In this document: piece by piece, positions 6,154 through 14,553 of the stretch
Position numbering within the stretch: the first letter of the stretch is position 1
Layout: the number at the start of each line of letters is the position of its first letter
NCBI GenBank assembly: GCA_900313705.1
Contig: OMSJ01000003.1
Span: forward strand, 1-46,514
Length of the DNA: 46,514 nucleotides
DNA from: an uncultured Prevotellaceae bacterium
GTDB lineage: Bacteria; Bacteroidota; Bacteroidia; Bacteroidales; Bacteroidaceae
Reading direction: 5' to 3'
Notes under the pieces: generated by a model
Database searches by the model: none
Told to the model about the DNA's origin: nothing
Seen by the model: the letters and a program-made list of their open reading frames with translations, nothing else
Translations under genes and position numbers: made by a program

Positions 6154-8340
6154 ATGTACAACAAACATCAGGACAGGCCAGCCGTCTTCACTTGGAGGCA
6201 ATTCTCCAACAAGGGTTACAGCGCCTTCGCCAGTCTTCATCGTCAGGTACGCATCGGCATCCTCAGCGCCGCTACGCTCGCCGTGGCAGCTCAGGCTCAT
6301 GCTCGGCTCAACGACAGCGTCGTTGTCCCTGCCGACGAGAAGGAGACCATCGACGAGAAGGACTTGGCGGAAGTGACTGTGAGCGGCACGATGGCCCCGC
6401 TGACGCAGTTGCAGTCAGCACGTATCGTGAGTGTACTTAGCCGTCAGGACATCGAGCAGGCGGCGGTGCAAAGTATCAACGACCTCTTTAAGTTAGTCAC
6501 CGGCGTGGACGTCCGGCAGCGCGGTGGCTTTGGTATTCAGACGGACATCAGCATCGATGGCGGCACCTTCGACCAGGTCACCCTCCTGCTCAACGGCATC
6601 GACATCGGCAATCCCCAGACAGGACACTTATCGGCAGACTTCCCCGTCAGCATCGGCGACATCGAGCGCATCGAGGTGCTCGAGGGCGCGGCCAGTCGCG
6701 TCTATGGCGGGCAGAGCTTCGGCGGCGCCATCAACATCGTCACGCGGCACGAAGCAGACCACAGCATCGAACTTGCTGCCAAGGGCGGTTCCTTCGGCAC
6801 AGCAGAGGGCGAGGCTCGTTTTTCTCTCACGACAGGCAAGTTCTCGAACCGCATCAGCGGCGGAGGCGGCAGGAGCGACGGAGGCACACAGAACAGCTCT
6901 TGGGGCAAAGGGCAGCTCTACTATCAGGGCGACTACGAAGACGACGGCTTGCGGCTCGACTGGCAGTTCGGCTTCTCGAAGAAGAGCTACGGAGCCAACA
7001 CGTTCTACAGCGCCAGCTACCCCGACCAGTACGAGCGCAACCAGCGCCTCATGGCAAGCGTCGATGCTGAGTATAAAGTATGGAGTGAAGAACGAAGAGA
7101 GAAGAATAAAAGTAACTATATGAAGGACGAAACAAACTCTAATTCTTCACGCTTCACTCTTCACTCTTCACTCTTTTGGAACCGTTCCAACGATAACTTC
7201 GAGCTCATCCACGGCCAGACTTTCGGCGAGAACTTCCACCGCTCGGACGTCTTCGGCATCAAAGCAGGAGGCCACTTCGACTGGGTTGCCGGCAGGACAG
7301 CAGTTTCGGCAATCATGCGCCACGAGAACATCCTCAGCACAAACCTTGGCTGCAATCGCCGACCGGAAGGAAGCTTTTACACGTGGAGCGACAACCGAAC
7401 CACCACTTCCTTCTCGGTCGAGCACAACATCCTGCTGAGGCATTGGACCATCTCGGCAGGCCTCATGGCAAGCATGACTTCGGCCATCGACCACCGCTTC
7501 CGCCTCTATCCCGGCATCGACATAGCCTGGCGACCTGCTTCCCGCTGGAAGCTGCTCTTCTCCTACAACAAAGGCTTCCGTCTGCCCACCTTCACCGAAC
7601 TCTACTACAAAAGCCCGACGCATGAAGGCAACCGCAGCCTCAAACCTGAGCACAACCACACCTTCTCGCTCGGCGGGCAGTACGTTGCACCTGGCCTGAG
7701 CGCATCCATCAGAGGCTTCTACCACCACGGCACGCAGATGATAGACTGGGTGATGTATGCGCCCGACGACATCTTCCACACCGCTTCCTTCCGGCTCGAC
7801 AACCTCGGCCTTCAGGTTCAGGGCAAAGCCTCCTTCGCTCAGCTCCTCGGGCACGACACCTGGGTGCAGACCGCCAGCATAGGCTATACGTACATCCATC
7901 AGGACAAGCACGATGCCGAGGGCGTCTGGAAGAGCAACTATGCCATGGAATACCTGCGCCACAAGTTCGTGGCGAGCCTAACGCATCGCATAATAAAAAG
8001 TAAAAGGGTAAAAAGGTTAAAAGGTGAAAAAGAAAAAGGCTGTGCGAAGCTTTTTCAATTTTTCAACGTTTCACCTTTTCAACTTTCAATGACCTGGGAC
8101 TTTCGTTGGCAGCAGCGCATAGGCAGCTACGTGAGTGGCGGCGAGCTCATCCCTTATCATCCCTATGCCATCCTCGACGCTAAACTTATGTGGGACGCAC
8201 CGCGCTACCAACTTTACGTGCAGGCATCCAACCTCACCAATCATCGCTACCGCGACCTCGGCTCAGTTCCCCAGCCCGGCCTCTGGGTCATGGCAGGAGC
8301 AAAGGTGAAGATGGAAATAGGAAATAGGAAACGCAGATAA
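6154..8340 (+). CDS. TonB-dependent outer-membrane receptor, BtuB-like
   Basis: This is an outer-membrane beta-barrel that takes up a scarce ligand using TonB energy. After a long signal region (about 1-50), a short stretch with EVTVSGT leads into the plug domain (about 75-195: ARIVSVLSRQDIEQAAVQS, DLFKLVTGVDVRQRGGFG, ERIEVLEGAASRVYG, GAINIVT), followed by a barrel with RWKLLFSYNKGFRLPTFTEL and a C-terminal strand region. The plug and the FxRWSNKxY-like leader resemble Bacteroidetes cobalamin-type (BtuB-like) receptors, but no ligand can be assigned and no B12 genes or riboswitch are visible. Two stretches (about 310-341 and 613-645) are encoded by interspersed DNA repeats and lie between barrel strands. 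Confidence 0.88.
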   Translation: MYNKHQDRPAVFTWRQFSNKGYSAFASLHRQVRIGILSAATLAVAAQAHARLNDSVVVPADEKETIDEKDLAEVTVSGTMAPLTQLQSARIVSVLSRQDIEQAAVQSINDLFKLVTGVDVRQRGGFGIQTDISIDGGTFDQVTLLLNGIDIGNPQTGHLSADFPVSIGDIERIEVLEGAASRVYGGQSFGGAINIVTRHEADHSIELAAKGGSFGTAEGEARFSLTTGKFSNRISGGGGRSDGGTQNSSWGKGQLYYQGDYEDDGLRLDWQFGFSKKSYGANTFYSASYPDQYERNQRLMASVDAEYKVWSEERREKNKSNYMKDETNSNSSRFTLHSSLFWNRSNDNFELIHGQTFGENFHRSDVFGIKAGGHFDWVAGRTAVSAIMRHENILSTNLGCNRRPEGSFYTWSDNRTTTSFSVEHNILLRHWTISAGLMASMTSAIDHRFRLYPGIDIAWRPASRWKLLFSYNKGFRLPTFTELYYKSPTHEGNRSLKPEHNHTFSLGGQYVAPGLSASIRGFYHHGTQMIDWVMYAPDDIFHTASFRLDNLGLQVQGKASFAQLLGHDTWVQTASIGYTYIHQDKHDAEGVWKSNYAMEYLRHKFVASLTHRIIKSKRVKRLKGEKEKGCAKLFQFFNVSPFQLSMTWDFRWQQRIGSYVSGGELIPYHPYAILDAKLMWDAPRYQLYVQASNLTNHRYRDLGSVPQPGLWVMAGAKVKMEIGNRKRR
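7083..7175 (+). repeat. Interspersed repeat inside the TonB receptor gene, first site
   Basis: GAGTGAAGAACGAAGAG to CACTCTTCACTCTT forms the same inverted arrangement as the intergenic element at 6045-6130 and shares its GAAGAATAA, AGTAAC and ATTCTTCAC blocks. It is translated in frame as a Lys/Ser/Asn-rich stretch between two predicted barrel strands. Confidence 0.8.
7991..8089 (+). repeat. Interspersed repeat inside the TonB receptor gene, second site
   Basis: The left half repeats AAAAGGTTAAAAGGTGAAAA and the right half mirrors it (TTTCACCTTTTCAACTTTC). It resembles the intergenic tract at 14474-14553. It is translated as KSKRVKRLKGEKEKG and what follows, between strands ending in LTHRI and beginning with MTWDFRWQQRIG. 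Confidence 0.75.
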
Positions 8341-8456
8341 CTCTGCTTTCTGTGGGCTCCGCCTGCAGCAAGGCATTCACCATCTGCCGTGGGCAAGACA
8401 CCCGCGTACCATGTTTACAAGTTCCGCTTGCGACAGATACTTTTGCCGAATGGCGT

Positions 8457-8560
8457 GCTTAGAAATTATTTTCAAGGCTTGAAAATATATAATCAAGCCT
8501 TGAAAATATATAACCAAACCTTGAAAATATATTTTCAAGCCTTGAAAATAATTTCTAAGC
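8457..8560. repeat. Tandem palindromic array, 21-22-bp period (CAAGCCTTGAAAATATAT)
   Basis: Four units start at 8473, 8494, 8515 and 8537, each with a CAAGGCTTG-like palindromic core followed by AAAATATAT. The outer 21 bp are perfect inverted repeats (8457-8477 and 8540-8560), so the whole array could fold into one hairpin. It fills the middle of the 357-bp gap between the receptor gene and the amidase gene. No gene is recognised in the rest of the gap. Confidence 0.8.
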
Positions 8561-8658
8561 GTGTTGCTTCGGGTTACGCAAATGGGCAAAAAGAGTTTCT
8601 TCCCTTGCCTTTTTTCATTTTTCATACTTTTATTCTTTCATACTTTCTTTTTTCTTTG

Positions 8659-8666
8659 TACCTTTG
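8659..8666 (+). promoter_or_regulatory. Bacteroidetes-type promoter for the amidase gene
   Basis: TACCTTTG lies 31 bp before the chosen ATG, with TTTC 19 bp upstream (one mismatch from TTTG). It supports starting the gene at 8698 and not at in-frame codons further upstream inside the repeat array. Confidence 0.7.
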
Positions 8667-8697
8667 CACTCGGAAATCAATCTTTAGAATCCCTGAC

Positions 8698-9435
8698 ATG
8701 AAACGATACCTTACCACGGTTCTTCTCACGCTATGCTGCCTGACGGCCTTGCCCTTCACGCTTGTCATCGATGCAGGGCACGGGGGAAAAGACCCTGGGG
8801 CTCAATGCCGAACAGCAAAGGAGAAGAACATCAACCTGGCCGTGGCACTTGCGCTGGGCAAACTGGTGGAGCAGAACTGCAAGGACGTGAAGGTGGTCTA
8901 TACGCGCAAGACGGATGTCTTCGTCGAACTGGACGAGCGTGCCAACATCGCCAACCGCGCCAAGGCCGACCTCTTCATCAGCATCCACACGAATGCTACT
9001 GCTGCCAAGGTGGGGCCTCGCGGCGCTGAGACCTACACCCTCGGTATGCACCGTGCTGCCGATAACCTCGCTGTGGCCAAGCGCGAGAACTCCGTCATCA
9101 CCCTGGAGAGCAACTATGAGCAGCGCTATGAGGGCTTCGACCCGAACTCCAGCGAGAGCTACATCATCTTCGAACTCATGCAGGACAAGAACATGGAGAG
9201 CAGCGTCAAGCTGGCCGGACTCATACAGAAGCAGTTCCGCACCACGGCGGGCCGCGTGGACAAGGGCGTGCACCAGGCAGGCTTCCTCGTGCTCCGCGCC
9301 ACCAGTATGCCAAGCGTCCTGGTGGAGCTCGGCTACATCAACAACCCCAGCGATGTGACTTACCTCACCTCGACGGCTGGCGTGAATGCCCTCGCCAAGA
9401 GCATCTACAACGCTTTCGTGGCGTACAGGAAGTGA
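8698..9435 (+). CDS. N-acetylmuramoyl-L-alanine amidase (Amidase_3)
   Basis: This is a zinc amidase that cleaves the bond between MurNAc and the peptide stem in peptidoglycan, as in daughter-cell separation. The 245-residue protein has a short hydrophobic signal (about 1-19), then VIDAGHGGKDPGA (first zinc His about 28), a Glu in the TAKEKNINLA region as second ligand, LFISIHTNAT (third ligand) and VLVELGYINN with the catalytic Glu. It is one catalytic domain without SPOR or LysM modules. The frame stays open upstream to 8389, but that part is repeat array and promoter, so the ATG at 8698 is preferred. The MCE gene follows after 37 bp and may share the transcript. Confidence 0.92.
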   Translation: MKRYLTTVLLTLCCLTALPFTLVIDAGHGGKDPGAQCRTAKEKNINLAVALALGKLVEQNCKDVKVVYTRKTDVFVELDERANIANRAKADLFISIHTNATAAKVGPRGAETYTLGMHRAADNLAVAKRENSVITLESNYEQRYEGFDPNSSESYIIFELMQDKNMESSVKLAGLIQKQFRTTAGRVDKGVHQAGFLVLRATSMPSVLVELGYINNPSDVTYLTSTAGVNALAKSIYNAFVAYRK

Positions 9436-9472
9436 ACGGTAAATGGTTAAATGATTAAAAGGTAAATGTGAG

Positions 9473-10360
9473 GTGAAAACAGAAGTAAAGATAGGACTCA
9501 TGGGCGTCATAGCCCTTGTAGCACTCTTCCTCGGCATCAACTTCCTGAAGGGCGTCAACCTCTTCAAGTCCAGCGAAGTGTACTACATCACGTTCAGCAA
9601 CACCAAGGGGCTGTCGAAGAGCAGTTCCGTCTATGCCGACGGCTATAAGGTAGGCATCGTCAGCAACATCGAGTACGACTTCAACCATCCGGGCGAGGTG
9701 ATAGTAGAAATCAGCGCAGACAAGGGACTTCGCATCCCCAAGGGCAGTTCGGCACAGCTCGACGAGGCGGTGCTGGGCGGCTGTACGCTCAACATGCTGC
9801 TTGCCACAAATCCCAGCGAGGCCTATCAGCCGGGCGACACCATCAAGGGAAACGACGTCAGCGGACTGATGGCGAAGGTGGGAGGCATGGTGCCGCAACT
9901 GGAACAGGTCGTGGCAAAGGTGGACACCCTCGTCGCTACGCTCAATGCGCTGGTTTCCAATCCTAATCTGCCCCTCATCATAGAGAACGCCGAGCTCGTC
10001 ACCGAGAACCTCAACAAGAGCACCGAACAGCTCAACCAACTCCTTCGCAACGACATTCCGCAGATGACGGGCACCTTCACGAAGGCTGGCGACAACGTGG
10101 CCCAACTGACTGACAAGATGAACCGGCTCGACCTGCAGGCAACGCTCGACAGCGTCAACCAAACCATCAGCAGCGTGCACCGCATGATGGAGCAGATGCA
10201 GAGCCCGGACGGTACGCTGGGCAAGCTGATGAACGACCCGTCAATCTACGACAACCTCAACCATACGGTACAGAGCGCCGACAGCCTCGTCACGGACCTC
10301 AAGGCACATCCCAAGCGCTACGTGCACTTCTCCGTCTTCGGAAAGAAGGAGGGCAAGTAG
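9473..10360 (+). CDS. MlaD/MCE-domain protein, lipid transport
   Basis: MCE-domain proteins form periplasmic rings or tubes that bind phospholipids for ABC-driven transport between inner and outer membrane. The 295-residue protein has one N-terminal membrane anchor (about 7-26, IGLMGVIALVALFLGINFL), then the MCE core (about 38-115) with FSNTKGLSKSSSVYADGYKVG and the family-like GCTLNMLL, and a long helical C-terminal part (about 130-270) rich in Leu, Asn and Gln heptads. The start is GTG at 9473; there is no ATG with better spacing. The MlaE permease and MlaF ATPase are not next to it here. Confidence 0.9.
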   Translation: MKTEVKIGLMGVIALVALFLGINFLKGVNLFKSSEVYYITFSNTKGLSKSSSVYADGYKVGIVSNIEYDFNHPGEVIVEISADKGLRIPKGSSAQLDEAVLGGCTLNMLLATNPSEAYQPGDTIKGNDVSGLMAKVGGMVPQLEQVVAKVDTLVATLNALVSNPNLPLIIENAELVTENLNKSTEQLNQLLRNDIPQMTGTFTKAGDNVAQLTDKMNRLDLQATLDSVNQTISSVHRMMEQMQSPDGTLGKLMNDPSIYDNLNHTVQSADSLVTDLKAHPKRYVHFSVFGKKEGK

Positions 10361-10383
10361 CTCCAGAACTTCAGATATAAAAA

Positions 10384-10448
10384 AACGGATTGAACGGATT
10401 TACGTTTTACTCTGATTGCCAGAGTCGCGTAAATCCGTTCAATCCGTT
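10384..10448. terminator. 21-bp perfect inverted repeat between convergent genes
   Basis: Arms 10384-10404 and 10428-10448 are exact complements (core AACGGATTGAACGG / CCGTTCAATCCGTT) around a 23-nt loop. It lies in the 104-bp gap where the MCE gene and the glutaminase-like gene converge and is preceded by an A-run. It may end both transcripts, but it may also be a copy of an interspersed repeat. Confidence 0.6.
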
Positions 10449-10464
10449 GTTGCTTATGTGACTG

Positions 10465-13011
10465 TTACTGCGCCTTGAGCGTCTTGTTCATCAGCACACG
10501 CATCCAGTATCCGCCGATGACGCTGCGGGCCTTGAAGCCTGTCATGCGGCCGGTTATCGTGTCGTGCCAGTCGGAGATGGGTACGCGGCTCTCCGTCTCG
10601 TTGATGTACTTGTAGAGGGGGTCAACGAAGGCCTGGAAGTCTTTGTCAGTCTCGGCCATTGCAGCCGACCACATGATCCAGTCGCTCTTCGTGTAGTCCT
10701 TGCGGCAGTCGAGCGGCAAGCCGTACTCGTTCTGCTTCTGTAGGTAGTACTTCAGCTCGGTCTGCATGGCATTGTTGGGAATGATGCCTGTCTGCCAGAG
10801 CTTGTCCCACACCATGTTGTACTTCTGGCTCCAAGTGTCGGCTCCTGCGCCGTATGCCAGCTCATAGTGGTCGCCCACGTTGGTCTCGCTTTCCCATGCG
10901 GCAGCCATCTCTTTGGCCTTTGCGTTGTACTTGGCATAGACATCGTCGAGGCCTTTCATCTTAGCGATTTCGGCATAGCCGGCAACGCCCATGATGGCTT
11001 TGATGGCAAGGTTGCAGTTGCCAGCCCAGTGGCCGGCGAAGTCATCGGTGCAGAGCTGGTTGGCAGGGTGCAAGCCGTTCTCCACGAGGTAGTCAGCCCA
11101 AGTGGTCATGATGTCGAAGTACTTATCGACGTACTTCGTGTTGCCTTCCTGCTTGCAGATTTGAGCAGCCAGGGTAATCATGTTGCCGGCTTCTTCGAGA
11201 GGCATGTCGCCGCCATAGACCTGACCGTTTGCCTTGGGGTACTGTCCGAGGTCGTGCGCAGCGAAAGGTTTCGTCCAGCGTCCGGAGAGGCTGTAGTCGA
11301 AGATGGAGGTCATCATGCCCTTCTGCAGTTCGGGGTTATAGCAGAGGTAGAGTGGAGCCTCGGGGTAGGTGAGGTCCACGGTGTTGACGCAGCCGTTGGA
11401 GTTGTTCTCCTTCGAGAAGAAGAGCACGTTGCCCTCGTCGTCGCGGAAGAGTTTGTGGGCTGCATTGACGTGGCGGTAGGAGCCGCTGAGAATCTCGGCG
11501 TACTTCGTGCCACCTGCACTGAAGGCATCGTCGTAGATGGTCTGGTCCATCTGGCGGCAGCGCTGCATGATGTCGGTGTAGCCAGCCTTCATGCGGTCGA
11601 ACATGTCGAAGATGCTGACGCTACCTTCGTGTGCCCAGTAGCCTTTATAGCGCTTGAAGAAGTACTCGATGTCCCAAATCTCGTCGTAGCCAATCATGGC
11701 GAAGCTGCTGCCATTGTCCGTCGTGCCGAAGTCGTGGACGTAGGCCAGCGTTGGCAGAGATGCCTGCTTCTGGCAGACGACCTCTTGCTCACCTTCAGGC
11801 AAAGTGCCATCGGAGAGGAACTGCGTCTTGATGTCGCCGTCGGAAGCGAGGGAAAGCTGTCCGTTTGCACCAGAGAGGTAGAGGTAGCCCCAGTCGATGC
11901 AGATGCCGTCGCCGGTCTTGGCAAGGATGGGCTGCTGGATGGTGCCTGCCTTGAGGTAGCGGGTACCGTTTTCCTCTTCAACGGTAGAGACGGTGGGCTG
12001 CTGGATTTTGTTCACAGCCATCTGGGGTGTGGTGGAGAGGTAGAACTGCACGTCGTGCTCCTGTCCGTCGGTAGCGCGAACCTGATAGGAGATGTAGTTG
12101 ATGGGAGCAGACAGCAGGTCGAGGTCGTCGATGATGTGGGGTGCGGTGAATACGACATCCAGCTCCACGGGACCGCAAGCGAAAGTGTAGTAGGTGTTGC
12201 AGGCCAGCACATCGACGCTCTTCTGTCCAGCCGTTACGATCTTGTCGTTACCCTTGGCAATGTTGCGGAAGATGCCGAAATCGACGAGCGCACCGCCCGT
12301 CTTGTTGTAGCAATGGAAACCAAAGACGTTGCTGCCCTCCTTGAGCAGGTTGGCCTTCTCACCGTCCAGGCGAACCACGACGCCATCGACGTAGTCCATG
12401 ATGCCCGTTGCAGCCTTCTCGCCGTTGATGTAGATTTCGCAGGCATCGTCGTGCGAGAAGATGAGGTAAAGGTCGCCCTGCAGTTGTTCGGAAGTGAGGT
12501 CAACGGTACGGCGAACCCAGATGTGGTCGTCCTCCCTGGTCCAAGGTGTACGGATGTTGTCGTAGTTGTCGGAGCCGAAGGCACCCTTGCCACTCTTCCA
12601 GGCAGAGGCATTGAAGTCAGGCTTCATCCAGTTGTCAGCAGGCTTCTGGTCGGTGTATTGTGCCTCCCACTCGGCCTCATTGGACATGGGGATGACGCTC
12701 TCCATGAGTGTGCGCTGAGCAGCACCCATCCAGCGGTAGGTCGTGCCATCCACCCGAAGCAGACCTTCCAAGGGCTTCTCGTCGTTGGTCCAATGGCGAG
12801 TACTGCCATCGGTCAGGCGGTCGTAGGGACTCCATACGGAGAAGTATGGGTCGCTGACAACAAGTGGAACACTGGGCAGACGCAGGTCCGTCTGCTTGTA
12901 GGGCTTGAAGAAGCTCTGATCGACATCCGTGGTGGAAGTCAACTTGGCACTCTGATTACAGCCCGTCATGCAGATTGCAGCAAGGGCAATCGAAAGAACA
13001 ATCTTTTTCAT
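10465..13011 (-). CDS. Glutaminase A-like lipoprotein (DUF4964/DUF5127/DUF4965/DUF1793 type)
   Basis: This large exported protein of 848 residues has a lipoprotein signal (KKIVLSIALAAICMTGC, cleavage before Cys18). After it come an N-terminal LRLPSVPLVVSDPYFSVWSP segment typical of DUF4964, a beta-sandwich insert (about 130-250) with IWVRRTVDL and CEIYINGEKAA like a galactose-binding fold, then DUF5127/DUF4965-like regions and a C-terminal helical region with GHWAGNCNLAIKAIMGVAGYAE and WIMWSAAMAE typical of the fungal glutaminase A (GtaA) family. Family names derive from fungal glutaminase; in Bacteroidetes the substrate is unproven and a glycan-related role is possible. It is leftward, 40 bp after the WcaJ-type gene, and may be read from the same transcript. 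Confidence 0.85.
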   Translation of the reverse strand: MKKIVLSIALAAICMTGCNQSAKLTSTTDVDQSFFKPYKQTDLRLPSVPLVVSDPYFSVWSPYDRLTDGSTRHWTNDEKPLEGLLRVDGTTYRWMGAAQRTLMESVIPMSNEAEWEAQYTDQKPADNWMKPDFNASAWKSGKGAFGSDNYDNIRTPWTREDDHIWVRRTVDLTSEQLQGDLYLIFSHDDACEIYINGEKAATGIMDYVDGVVVRLDGEKANLLKEGSNVFGFHCYNKTGGALVDFGIFRNIAKGNDKIVTAGQKSVDVLACNTYYTFACGPVELDVVFTAPHIIDDLDLLSAPINYISYQVRATDGQEHDVQFYLSTTPQMAVNKIQQPTVSTVEEENGTRYLKAGTIQQPILAKTGDGICIDWGYLYLSGANGQLSLASDGDIKTQFLSDGTLPEGEQEVVCQKQASLPTLAYVHDFGTTDNGSSFAMIGYDEIWDIEYFFKRYKGYWAHEGSVSIFDMFDRMKAGYTDIMQRCRQMDQTIYDDAFSAGGTKYAEILSGSYRHVNAAHKLFRDDEGNVLFFSKENNSNGCVNTVDLTYPEAPLYLCYNPELQKGMMTSIFDYSLSGRWTKPFAAHDLGQYPKANGQVYGGDMPLEEAGNMITLAAQICKQEGNTKYVDKYFDIMTTWADYLVENGLHPANQLCTDDFAGHWAGNCNLAIKAIMGVAGYAEIAKMKGLDDVYAKYNAKAKEMAAAWESETNVGDHYELAYGAGADTWSQKYNMVWDKLWQTGIIPNNAMQTELKYYLQKQNEYGLPLDCRKDYTKSDWIMWSAAMAETDKDFQAFVDPLYKYINETESRVPISDWHDTITGRMTGFKARSVIGGYWMRVLMNKTLKAQ

Positions 13012-13051
13012 CCTTATAATTATAAATTGTTAATTGTGAATATGTCTTGCT

Positions 13052-14452
13052 TCAGTAAGCATTCTCTTCGCCGTGGATGGCATTGTATATCGTCTTCCAT
13101 ATGATGAAGAGGTCGAGGGAAAAACTCCAGTGCTCGATGTACCAGATGTCCTTCTGGACACGTCCCTCCATCTGCCAGAGCTCCTGTGTCTCTCCGCGGA
13201 AGCCTGTCACCTGAGCATAGCCCGTAATGCCAGGCTTGGCAAAGTGGCGCACCATGTAACTGGCGATGAGTTCGCTGTACTGCTCCGTATGTTTGAGCAT
13301 GTGCGGGCGTGGGCCAACGATGCTCATCTCGCCCAACCAAACGTTGATGAACTGTGGCAGTTCGTCGATGCTGGTGCGGCGCATGAACTCACCGATGCGT
13401 GTCTTGCGAGGGTCGTCCTTCGTGGCTTGAACGGTATCGCTGTCCACATTGACGCGCATGGAGCGGAACTTATAGCAGTAGAAGTCCTTGCCGTTCAATC
13501 CCGAGCGCTTCTGCTTGAAGAATATGGGGCCAGGGGAACTCATCTTGATGAGTATGCCGAAGATAATATAAACCCACGGGAAGATGGTGATAAGGAAAAT
13601 GCTGGAGCTAATGAAATCGAAAGTACGCTTGACCATTCGGTTCCCCAGGAACGAAAGCGGCTCGTAGTGCAAACGGAAGACAGGAGTGCCGCCCATCAGG
13701 CTGAAGGCCATCGTATGCCGCTGGTAGTTGAAGGCATCGGGTATGTGGTTGTAGCGCACCATATTCCTGGCGCATGTCTGCATAATCTTGTTTATCAGCT
13801 CGTTTTGCGAGGAAGGAAGCATGCAATAGACATTGTGCAGCGTGTGCTCCTCGATGTAGGCAAGTACTTCTTCCGGCTTGCCGAGGTAGTTCTTTTCCGT
13901 CACTTTCGTGCGTGGTTCATCGGAAAAGTAGCCCAAGACTTTGAAGCCGGTTGTCGGGTCGTTCTCCATTATCCTGTAAAGCTCGCTGGCAATGTTGATA
14001 TTTCCGATGAAGATAACGCTCATGCTGTTGCGTCCCCTTTTACGGTACCACTTGATGCATTGCCTCATTATCCAACGGTAGAGGTAGATGAATACGATGA
14101 TAAAGCCGTAGAATGGAAGCATGAAGTTCCAGGTCATCAAAGGCCAGCGGAAGACCCACATCACCATGAGGCTAAGCACAACAAAGAGTGTCGTACTCCG
14201 CATAAGGCCTCGCAACAATTGGTCACCGCGAACGAAGCGGTCGTAGATATGGTGGTGGCTTTGCAGGTCACAAAGAATATACACCAGCGTCATGAGCATC
14301 ATCAGGCGCTTGTAGTGCGGCGTGGTGACGTTGCCCATGATTCTTGTGTACACATACGACATTACCAGCAGAGCCGCATTAAGTGCCAGCAACTCACCTG
14401 CCAGTATCATCCAACGTATGCTGTTGTCAGAAGTCTTATTGTCTTTTACCAT
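13052..14452 (-). CDS. Undecaprenyl-phosphate sugar phosphotransferase, WcaJ-type
   Basis: This enzyme starts repeat-unit synthesis by moving a hexose-1-phosphate from a nucleotide sugar to undecaprenyl phosphate in the inner membrane. The 466-residue protein has four N-terminal membrane helices (about 10-135), a CoA-binding-like cytoplasmic domain (about 145-260, with VIFIGNINIASELYRI) and a membrane-associated catalytic domain starting KRTFDFISSS. The hallmarks are PGPIFFKQKRSGLNGK, YKFRSM, RRTSIDELPQFINV and GEMSIVGPRPHM. It is the probable first enzyme of the polysaccharide built by the genes to its right, though it sits at the far 3' end of the locus, behind its own upstream promoter at 15656-15663. 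Confidence 0.94.
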   Translation of the reverse strand: MVKDNKTSDNSIRWMILAGELLALNAALLVMSYVYTRIMGNVTTPHYKRLMMLMTLVYILCDLQSHHHIYDRFVRGDQLLRGLMRSTTLFVVLSLMVMWVFRWPLMTWNFMLPFYGFIIVFIYLYRWIMRQCIKWYRKRGRNSMSVIFIGNINIASELYRIMENDPTTGFKVLGYFSDEPRTKVTEKNYLGKPEEVLAYIEEHTLHNVYCMLPSSQNELINKIMQTCARNMVRYNHIPDAFNYQRHTMAFSLMGGTPVFRLHYEPLSFLGNRMVKRTFDFISSSIFLITIFPWVYIIFGILIKMSSPGPIFFKQKRSGLNGKDFYCYKFRSMRVNVDSDTVQATKDDPRKTRIGEFMRRTSIDELPQFINVWLGEMSIVGPRPHMLKHTEQYSELIASYMVRHFAKPGITGYAQVTGFRGETQELWQMEGRVQKDIWYIEHWSFSLDLFIIWKTIYNAIHGEENAY

Positions 14453-14473
14453 CTTCCTTGTTTACGATACGAT

Positions 14474-14553
14474 GATTAACGATTTACTTTTTTACTCTTT
14501 CACCTTTTCACCTTTTTACCTTTTCACTTTTTTACCTTTTCACCTTTTTACAG
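14474..14553. repeat. TTTTCACCTTTTTACC-type low-complexity tract
   Basis: About ten imperfect units of TTTTCACC/TTTTTACC fill the gap between two leftward genes. On the minus strand the TAA stop of the upstream gene is directly followed by AAAGGTGAAAAGG. Related sequence is found inside the TonB receptor gene at 7991-8089. Confidence 0.7.

Noticed and set aside
7081..8089. Frameshift or pseudogene in the TonB receptor
   Set aside because: Although two stretches look foreign, the frame is unbroken and plug and barrel motifs are complete on both sides.
8457..8560. CRISPR array at this and the other 22-bp arrays
   Set aside because: Units follow one another directly with no distinct spacers, and no cas genes are seen in the window.
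8389..8697. Upstream extension of the amidase gene through the CAAGCCTTG array
   Set aside because: The frame is open by chance of the repeat sequence on both strands; a promoter and a signal peptide place the start at 8698.
10867..13104. Long open frame on the plus strand opposite the glutaminase-like gene, and similar long antisense frames opposite rho and the WcaJ-type gene
   Set aside because: Composition is that of a codon-biased shadow; no domain or motif is recognisable and the minus-strand products are clear.
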